Assembly: GCA_902764415.1 (NCBI GenBank)
Contig: CACWVU010000047.1
Location: 1 to 36,803 of the forward strand
DNA: 36,803 nt
DNA from: an uncultured bacterium
Lineage (GTDB): Bacteria; Verrucomicrobiota; Kiritimatiellia; RFP12; UBA1067
Reading direction: 5' to 3'
Shown here: positions 31,452-36,803 of the stretch, one piece after another
How the letters are laid out: every line of letters starts with the position of its first letter
Position numbering within the stretch: the stretch's first letter is position 1
Program-made: the position numbers and the translations under genes
Notes under the pieces: model-generated
The model's input: the letters and a program-made list of their open reading frames with translations, nothing else
The model's database searches: none
What the model was told of the DNA's origin: nothing

Positions 31452-31895
31452 ATGGAATTCAAGGAGCTTATAGCGGAGTTCGCCGAGCGGCACGGCATCG
31501 CGAATCTCGCCGCCGAGGACAACGCCTCTGCGCTCGACATCGACGGCATCGTCGTCACGCTCGTCGCCGCGGGCGAGGTGCTCTCGGTCTCCGCTGACAT
31601 CGGCGAGCCGCCCGCCGAGGGCCGGGCCGCCTTCGCCGAGCTTCTGCTCGAGGCGAACCTGCAGTCGGACGCCTTCTTCGCCAAGGAGTCCGAAAACGGC
31701 GTCTACATCGTCGTGCGCCGCCTCCCGCTTTCGACGCTCAATGCCGAATCCTTCGACGCCGCGCTCGAGTCGCTCGTCAACCTGGCCGAGAACTGGCGCC
31801 GGCTCCTCGCCGACTTCCGCCCCGTCGCGAAGGCTGCCGCGGAGAGCTCCGTGTCCGCCCCGGAATTCGGTGCCAGCGGCTTCGTGCAGGTGTAG
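31452..31895 (+). CDS. CesT/SycE-family class I T3SS chaperone
   Basis: The 147-residue acidic protein has the complete chaperone order: helix 1 (FKELIAEFAERHG, 3-15), strands (ALDIDGIVVTLVAAGEVLSVSADIG, about 27-51), helix 2 (AAFAELLLEANLQSDAFF, about 59-76), strands (GVYIVVRRLPL, about 83-93) and helix 3 (about 97-120), then an extra tail of about 25 residues. Class I chaperones dimerise and deliver effectors or translocators to the T3SS ATPase. It is preceded by a promoter and by motif copy 4, and followed 21 bases later by an acidic gene that could encode its client or partner. Confidence 0.82.
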   Translation: MEFKELIAEFAERHGIANLAAEDNASALDIDGIVVTLVAAGEVLSVSADIGEPPAEGRAAFAELLLEANLQSDAFFAKESENGVYIVVRRLPLSTLNAESFDAALESLVNLAENWRRLLADFRPVAKAAAESSVSAPEFGASGFVQV

Positions 31896-31916
31896 GACGG
31901 AGAGGAGGCGCAGGTC

Positions 31917-32378
31917 ATGGACGACAACACAGCTGAAACGAGGAAAGGGACGATTGCCGCGCTAAATGCCGCGCTCGAGGAACTGGAGAGCGGCGAGGGA
32001 CTTTCGCGCTTCGTCGACGGACACGGCCTGATGAGCCGCCGCTTCGAGTTCGAATGGCGCGAGCCCAAGCTGGAAATCGACTTCCGGCTGCCGTACGCGC
32101 GGGTCCTCGCGGACGAGGAGTCGCAGCAGGACGACGACGCCGAGATCGGCGCGGCAATCCGCATGGCGATACTGCTTTTGACGGTCGACGGCGAGAAAGC
32201 CAACGACATCGACGGGATGTCCCTTAGCGTGTGGGTGGATGAAAGCGGGGCGGGATACTCTATTCGCGACGCCGAGGGAGAGGTTGTCGATTCTGGCGAC
32301 GACTGGTCCGGCCTCGTCCACCGTCTCGAATCGGCCCTGCCCGAAGGCGAGGAATCCCTCTCCGTAATCTGGCCATAA
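31917..32378 (+). CDS. Acidic protein paired with the CesT-type chaperone, unknown function
   Basis: I do not recognise this 153-residue, strongly acidic protein. It has a helical N-terminus (about 5-30) and an alpha/beta-like remainder with strands FEFEWREPKLEIDFRL, SLSVWVDESGAGYSI and SLSVIWP. There is no signal peptide, membrane segment or motif I can name. GAGGAGG at 31902-31908 and the 21-base gap make co-expression with the chaperone likely. It could be a chaperone partner, a secreted client or a second chaperone-like fold; nothing decides between these. Confidence 0.7.
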   Translation: MDDNTAETRKGTIAALNAALEELESGEGLSRFVDGHGLMSRRFEFEWREPKLEIDFRLPYARVLADEESQQDDDAEIGAAIRMAILLLTVDGEKANDIDGMSLSVWVDESGAGYSIRDAEGEVVDSGDDWSGLVHRLESALPEGEESLSVIWP

Positions 32379-32610
32379 CCTGCCGCTTCTGCCGCGCTGT
32401 GGAATCGGCACGTCCGTGGCTACCCAAGCGCGGCTTCTGGCGTGGGAGCTCGGCCCGCCGAACGCTCGGCCTCCTAGCGTGCCTCGCTCGGGATTCTCGA
32501 CACTGACCGCAACGCGCTTCCGTTCCTAACGCGTTTAGGTCTCGAATCACGTCGTCGGGCCGACTCCCCGCCCTCCGCCGCGTAGCGCGGCGCTTATGCT
32601 CGGAAGATTA
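32379..32610. other. Gene-free GC-rich stretch before the acquired island
   Basis: No credible coding region is seen. The DNA is GC-rich with near-repeated words (GCCGCGCTG, CGCGGCTTC, CTCGGC, GCGTAGCGCGGCGC), resembling 36475-36740 on the other side of the AT-rich genes. ATAACC-N16-CTGTGGA at 32376-32404 is at best a decayed copy of the T3SS motif. Confidence 0.5.
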
Positions 32611-32619
32611 TGGTATAAT
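32611..32619 (+). promoter_or_regulatory. Extended -10 promoter of the GmrSD-like gene
   Basis: TGGTATAAT (TATAAT at 32614-32619) gives a leader of about 90 bases. It matches the housekeeping promoter of the rest of the window, although the gene it drives looks foreign. Confidence 0.75.
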
Positions 32620-32714
32620 ATACGTCACAAGGTCGCGAAAGCGGTTGTCAAAATGATATCGAAGGGTACGACATTAGTGTCATCCTCAAACAAGGAAGTC
32701 AAGGGGGTTGTTTG

Positions 32715-34550
32715 ATGAATGTTGATAATATAGGAGTCGAGAAATACTCGGTATCCCAGCTTTTCAATCAGGACGAGAGCTTTGTCTATGAGGTTCCCAA
32801 GTATCAGCGTGAGTATAAATGGAGAGTCAGAGAATGGGAAGCTCTGTATGATGATCTTACAGAGAATGGTGCGGGATATTTCCTTGGATCAGTTATATGC
32901 ATCAATAAGTCGCGGACTATTGAGACGCGTTATGAAGTTGTTGATGGTCAGCAGCGATTGACGACCATCAGCATTTTCCTTGCAGCCATTTATAATGCGC
33001 TTCAGGCCTATAAGAATTGTCTAGACGAGGAGCAGATGCAGGATATGATTTTATTAAAGCGGCGACTTGTTGCAAAGAAATCAAAAGATGCAATTCGGCT
33101 GGTTCCGCAAACGCAGAAGCATAACCTAGATGATTACATTGGTTTGTTGACGAAGCTAGGCATTGCTCAGGGCAAGAAGGCTCCGCAAAACGCCGGGAAC
33201 AGAAGGATCTTTAGAGCGTATAACTATTTTAAGAAGCGCCTTGAAGAATCGTGCGCACAGGATCATGACCCTGTTGCAAAAATCTTCGAGATTTATGATC
33301 TGTTGACGAAAGCAATTGTTGTCGCGATTTATGTCCCGAGCCATTCGGATGCCTACAAGTTGTTTGAGTCCCTTAACAATCGAGGAACTCCGCTAACAGC
33401 TATCGACCTTGTTAAGAATCTGTTGCTTGCTTGTGTCGATGAAAAAGGGGGAAATGTTGATGATTATTTTGATAAATGGAACGACATTCTTGATTTTGTT
33501 GGCGAGGAGGACGCGGTACAGGAGCGATTCTTCCGTCAGAACTACAATGCGTTTAGAAGATCGCTGAATGCTCCGTTTGTTACCGATGGCCGGTTGTTGC
33601 CGCTTGGTCCAATTGCTACGCGGTCAACGATGCTTGATATCTACGAGCGCCTAGTCAAGAAGGATCCATTCGAGTTTATTGATGAGCTTCGTACGAGTGC
33701 AGAGGCGTATGGAAAGATTCTGCTCACAAACACGGATGGGATTTCGGCACGGGTTAAGCAATCGTTTGTGGATTTACAGCGTGTCCAAGGAGCCCCATCT
33801 TATATGCTTATGTTATACTTGCTGAAGCGAGGGAAAGATTTGGAGATTGACGACTCAATCATAGCGGCGGTTAATGAGCTGTTGGTGAAGTTCTTTGTGC
33901 GGCGCAACTTGACCAATACTCCGCCGACAATGGACCTCGCGAGGATGTTCATGTCTTTTGTGGACGAGGTCGAGGATGCCAATTTGAAGGGGCGACAACT
34001 GCTTGAGAAGCTCAGAGAACGCTTAATTGTTAGTTCGGCAAATGATGAGGTTTTTGAAGCCAGTTTGCGTGGACCGCTTTATGAGGACAATCCGGATCTT
34101 GTCCGTTTCATGTTGTGCATGTTGGCTCAAGACGGAATGACGGATGAATCGATTGATTTGTGGCGTCAGACGGAAAGTGGCCAATATGTCTGGACTATTG
34201 AGCATATATTCCCTCAGGGTAAAAACATTCCGCAGAGCTGGGTTGACATGATTGCCGGAGGAGATCTTGTAAAAGCGCGTGAATACCGCTCTGAGTATGT
34301 TCACATGCTTGGCAATTTGACGATAACAGGATACAATTCCAAATTGAGCAACTTCTCATTTGAATCCAAGAGGGATCGAAAGGATCAGAAAGGACTCTAT
34401 ATCGGATACCGTAATGGGATTAATTTGAATGCAGACATCTGTGATAAAGATAAGTGGACAATAGATGAGATAAAGTCTCGAACCGAGACACTTGCCAAAA
34501 GAATAATTGCAAAATTCGATATAAAGGCTGAAAAATGTGTGGGTGACTAA
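32715..34550 (+). CDS. GmrSD-like DUF262/DUF1524 protein (putative type IV restriction nuclease)
   Basis: The 611-residue protein has an N-terminal DUF262 domain with PKYQREYKW (about 27-35), YEVVDGQQRLTTI (about 74-86; DGQQR is the nucleotide-hydrolysis signature) and LFESLNNRGTPLTAIDLVKNLL (about 215-236). A C-terminal DUF1524 His-Me/HNH-type nuclease domain has TIEHIFPQG (about 494-502) and LGNLTITGYNSKLSNFSFESKR (about 534-555). In GmrSD these domains together cut DNA with modified cytosines. The ATG at 32715 follows AAGGGGG. A/T-rich codons (GAT, GTT, TTT) contrast with the GC-ending codons of the genes to the left, pointing to transfer. It is likely antiphage; the target is unknown. Confidence 0.88.
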   Translation: MNVDNIGVEKYSVSQLFNQDESFVYEVPKYQREYKWRVREWEALYDDLTENGAGYFLGSVICINKSRTIETRYEVVDGQQRLTTISIFLAAIYNALQAYKNCLDEEQMQDMILLKRRLVAKKSKDAIRLVPQTQKHNLDDYIGLLTKLGIAQGKKAPQNAGNRRIFRAYNYFKKRLEESCAQDHDPVAKIFEIYDLLTKAIVVAIYVPSHSDAYKLFESLNNRGTPLTAIDLVKNLLLACVDEKGGNVDDYFDKWNDILDFVGEEDAVQERFFRQNYNAFRRSLNAPFVTDGRLLPLGPIATRSTMLDIYERLVKKDPFEFIDELRTSAEAYGKILLTNTDGISARVKQSFVDLQRVQGAPSYMLMLYLLKRGKDLEIDDSIIAAVNELLVKFFVRRNLTNTPPTMDLARMFMSFVDEVEDANLKGRQLLEKLRERLIVSSANDEVFEASLRGPLYEDNPDLVRFMLCMLAQDGMTDESIDLWRQTESGQYVWTIEHIFPQGKNIPQSWVDMIAGGDLVKAREYRSEYVHMLGNLTITGYNSKLSNFSFESKRDRKDQKGLYIGYRNGINLNADICDKDKWTIDEIKSRTETLAKRIIAKFDIKAEKCVGD

Positions 34551-34623
34551 ATGATAAGGTGTAGAGTATCGGATCAAGTCGTATGTGCTAGGCTTAATGA
34601 CGCTCTCACATGGAGAATATGGC

Positions 34624-35439
34624 ATGAAGGTAATCTTGAGCAGAAAAGGTTTTGACAGCGCCAATGGTGGGCTGCCGAGCCTCATAATGCCCAATGACGA
34701 TGTCGTCTCAATGCCAATCCCATCTCCTGGCGATGCCACTTCCTATGACCAGTTGTGCTATGGCAAGAAGACATATCGCCAGATTCTCAAAGAACTTGCG
34801 CCCAAGAAACTCTTTATGCGGTGCCATCTCGATCCTGATCTCGATGCTTGCCGATTGATAAAGAAGCCACATGGGTGGAAGCCGGCGTTTGGCCAGATTG
34901 GGTCATCCTCGTCGTATCTGCTAAATACAGTAGGGCTAAAGCCAGGGGACATTTTTTTGTTTTTCGGGAATTTTCGTCGAGTCGAGGAGGTGGATGGCAG
35001 GTACCGCTTCGCTAGGCGTACAGGAATATTTTATCATGACAATCCGATTCAACTGATTTGGGGGTATTTGCAGGTCGGCGAGATTATCACGGATGGAATG
35101 AAGATCAAGACGCGTTATCCTTGGCATCCTCATTCGAAAAGAGATCGTTTGCGAGAGAAGACCAATATGCTTATTGTTCCGCGCAAGCATCTGTCATTTT
35201 CGCCCTCTCGTCCGGGATGTGGATTGTTGAGATACGACTTAAGACGAGTGCTGACTAAGTGTGGCGCGAACAAAGCGACATGGAAGTTCAATGGCGTATA
35301 TGGTCAGCGTAATATCATCGCAAAGAATCGGCATAATAATTCGACAGTGGGGGTCTTTTATCCTGGCATTTGGCAGGAACTTGGGCTGAATGATACGTCT
35401 AAAACAACGGCGTGGGCAAAAGAAGTCATTCTAGGCTGA
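34624..35439 (+). CDS. Nmad3-like putative nucleotide-modification protein
   Basis: The 271-residue product starts MKVILSRKGFDSANGGLPS and continues with MPIPSPGD, CHLDPDLDA, SSSSYLLNTVGLKPGDIFLFFGNFRRVE and YHDNPIQLIWGYLQVGEI. From memory this is the pattern of the family named nucleotide modification associated domain 3 (Nmad3), predicted by Iyer, Aravind and colleagues from gene neighbourhoods of DNA base-modification systems; no activity is known to me. The ATG at 34624 follows GGAGA (34612-34616). It lies 73 bases after the GmrSD-like gene, with the same A/T-rich codon use, so the two probably work together. Confidence in the family is moderate. Confidence 0.72.
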   Translation: MKVILSRKGFDSANGGLPSLIMPNDDVVSMPIPSPGDATSYDQLCYGKKTYRQILKELAPKKLFMRCHLDPDLDACRLIKKPHGWKPAFGQIGSSSSYLLNTVGLKPGDIFLFFGNFRRVEEVDGRYRFARRTGIFYHDNPIQLIWGYLQVGEIITDGMKIKTRYPWHPHSKRDRLREKTNMLIVPRKHLSFSPSRPGCGLLRYDLRRVLTKCGANKATWKFNGVYGQRNIIAKNRHNNSTVGVFYPGIWQELGLNDTSKTTAWAKEVILG

Positions 35440-35494
35440 TAATGTCAATGTTGATTACTCCGCGGCATTGTGCGCGGCTGAATTGGAATTATGA

Positions 35495-35500
35495 TAAAAT
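35495..35500 (+). promoter_or_regulatory. Possible promoter of the 271-residue protein
   Basis: TAAAAT (35495-35500), preceded by TGA, is a plausible -10, about 50 bases before the start at 35557. The only -35-like box (TTGTGC, 35468-35473) is 21 bases away, too far for a normal spacer, so support is weak. Confidence 0.35.
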
Positions 35501-35556
35501 TTATGTAAAAATTTTCCGCAGCGACGAACAAGAGGCTGAAAGGGGAAGAGATTGCT

Positions 35557-36372
35557 GTGAAGGATGCGTCCAAATATAGATCTGGCGGCAGAGGCCGTCA
35601 TGGCGGCATAGGCTGGGAAGCCGAACTTAAGGCTGCTTCCGCCGCGCCGACAAACTCGTTTACGAAGACATTGTGGCGTTTCCGGAAGGATTTCCGAAGA
35701 GTCAGGAGAGAAAACTCCGGCTACCTCAATGAAATGTGGCATGCTTGTCAGAATTGCGAAGATGGTGTTACATGCTATTCTGGATTGGAAAGGATCCTGT
35801 CCGAAGGAAGTTTGCAGCGCATGTCGGGAGACGCTGACGTGCTTGCCCCGATACTTGAGGCGCTGCCGCATCTTAAACTTGCCGTTCCGGGAAAGTTGGA
35901 CTGCAATGTTTCTGGCGGCCAATGGGGCGCGCATAGTTGTTTTGTTGTGCGTACAGATGAAAATGCGTCACCGTTGTCCGTGGCGCTGGATGGATCGGTT
36001 GACAGTGCTTGGGAGTGCATATTGCTCTACATCGCGGAATCGCAGTTCTATCTTGGATGGCATGCGGGCTATGAAGAATTCTGCATTGTGACCGACGTGC
36101 GCAGGTTTGCGCAAGAGGTAAATATTCCTTTCGCAGGTGAACAGTCATGGGAAGAGATTGGCAAATCCGGTCGTGCTAGAATGCTCAAGAACGATTTTGC
36201 GCCAGAGGTGACTATTGCCAATGGCATGGCGAGTGTTTCGTATTATATCTTCAGTGCATTTGGCGGCTTGTACCATGTGGTTGACGAAGTCGACATGAAA
36301 ACAGGGAATGTACTCCCCGAGCATGTCAAGTTCGATAATGTGGTAGAATACAATTGCGGGGTGTGTTATTAA
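35557..36372 (+). CDS. Unrecognised 271-residue protein of the A/T-rich island
   Basis: I do not recognise this protein. It has a basic N-terminus (about 1-55), then an alpha/beta-like body with several aromatic and cysteine residues (WHACQNCEDGVTCY, about 62-75; GGQWGAHSCFVVRTDE, about 120-135; QFYLGWHAGYEEFCIVTDVRRF, about 162-183), and ends YNCGVCY. No signal peptide or membrane segment is visible. The GTG start is chosen for GGGGAAGAG at 35542-35550. It lies 117 bases after the Nmad3-like gene and shares its base composition, so it could be part of the same acquired system or independent cargo. Confidence 0.65.
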   Translation: MKDASKYRSGGRGRHGGIGWEAELKAASAAPTNSFTKTLWRFRKDFRRVRRENSGYLNEMWHACQNCEDGVTCYSGLERILSEGSLQRMSGDADVLAPILEALPHLKLAVPGKLDCNVSGGQWGAHSCFVVRTDENASPLSVALDGSVDSAWECILLYIAESQFYLGWHAGYEEFCIVTDVRRFAQEVNIPFAGEQSWEEIGKSGRARMLKNDFAPEVTIANGMASVSYYIFSAFGGLYHVVDEVDMKTGNVLPEHVKFDNVVEYNCGVCY

Positions 36373-36740
36373 GTAGAAGATTTGTGAATGATTTGATGTG
36401 AGTTTGTCTTTGTGCGGCAAATAGCGCGGAAGTTGTGTCTATGTTGCTGTGTGTTGCCTTGCGACGCAAGGTATGCAAAGCTGGCGGCGAAGCGGCGGGG
36501 AATGCGCCTGCGCCGAAGGCGTCAGGTTGGCCGAGGGCGAAGCCCGAGCCGCGAAGCGGCCGCAAGGGCCCGCTCGCGAGTGAGGAGCGGAGGACTCGTA
36601 GCCGTAAGAGTGATTCTTTGCGCAACCAGCGATAGTATTTAGGCGGCCAGGGTAAAACGGGCTGGTTGTCCTAAGCGCGGAAGGCGTCACGAGGTCCGCA
36701 GCGACGAGACCGAGCGAGCAGCCCGCCGCTGAGCCGCGCC
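36373..36740. repeat. Gene-free tract with GCGAAGCG-type repeats
   Basis: After a 7-base inverted repeat (CCTTGCG/CGCAAGG, 36457-36471, no T-run), the segment 36475-36735 is GC-rich and made of near-repeated words such as GGCGAAGC, GCGAAGCGG and GAGCGGAGG. It is similar in style to 553-640 and 32390-32600. I see no supported gene on either strand. Confidence 0.55.
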
Positions 36741-36751
36741 TATGACATTTT

Positions 36752-36760
36752 TGGTATAAT
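36752..36760 (+). promoter_or_regulatory. Extended -10 promoter of a leaderless gene
   Basis: TGGTATAAT with TATAAT at 36755-36760 lies 7 bases before the ATG at 36768, so transcription would begin at or next to the start codon. Confidence 0.8.
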
Positions 36761-36767
36761 TCACACC

Positions 36768-36803
36768 ATGAACAAAATGGGTGACAGAACGTTTGCTACC
36801 GGG
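36768..36803 (+). CDS. Start of a gene cut by the window edge
   Basis: Twelve codons (MNKMGDRTFATG) are visible before the sequence ends. The call rests on the promoter geometry, which matches the leaderless starts at 3147 and 10791, and on the frame being open. No function can be given. Confidence 0.5.
   Translation, partial: MNKMGDRTFATG

Noticed and set aside
32376..32404. Fifth copy of GTAACC-N16-GTAGACA
   Set aside because: Only ATAACC and a weak second block are present, and no gene start follows closely.

Overview
The window looks like a chromosomal piece of a GC-rich bacterium of the Planctomycetes-Verrucomicrobia-Chlamydiae group, most likely Kiritimatiellota. This placement is an inference. 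It rests on the large secreted DUF2341/LamG, beta-helix and autotransporter-strand proteins, a XylR-type AraC regulator, a chlamydia-like type III secretion (T3SS) translocon, and a very uniform extended -10 promoter (TGGTATAAT). No 16S gene is present to confirm it.

Layout. 1-750: tRNA-Asp and tRNA-Gln behind one promoter, then a gene-free stretch. 750-2969: a secreted protein with two DUF2341+LamG modules. 3147-8291: a tightly overlapping run of a TadC/GspF-like membrane protein, an FHA protein, a PEGA-repeat protein, a TlyA-type rRNA methyltransferase and a glycerophosphodiester phosphodiesterase. 8376-10109: an acyl-CoA dehydrogenase. 10138-10791 (minus strand): tilS, divergent from a tRNA-Gly/Leu/Ser cluster across a near-palindromic double promoter. 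11248-14518: the alpha ribosomal operon (rpmJ, rpsM, rpsK, rpsD, rpoA, rplQ) with rpsU attached, closed by a strong terminator. 14675-21886: a 2403-residue secreted protein with polyglycine and right-handed beta-helix regions.

21926-32378 is the most interesting part. Five genes have the order and sizes of lcrG-lcrV-lcrH-yopB-yopD, the tip and translocon operon of T3SS: a small LcrG-like helical protein, a coiled-coil protein, a SycD/LcrH TPR chaperone, a YopB/IpaB-like two-hairpin translocator and a YopD-like translocator. A half-length CesT-like chaperone and an AraC/XylR regulator follow in the same overlapping run. Beyond a secreted polysaccharide deacetylase lie a second, complete CesT-type chaperone with an acidic partner gene, and a chaperone fragment on the minus strand. 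Four copies of a two-block motif, GTAACC-N16-GTAGACA, stand in front of genes of this locus and nowhere else that I could find. Together they look like a dedicated T3SS regulon.

32715-36372 is visibly richer in A/T than the rest and looks acquired. It holds a GmrSD-like DUF262/DUF1524 protein, an Nmad3-like protein and an unrecognised 271-residue protein, flanked by GC-rich repetitive non-coding DNA. The window ends at the leaderless start of another gene (36768).
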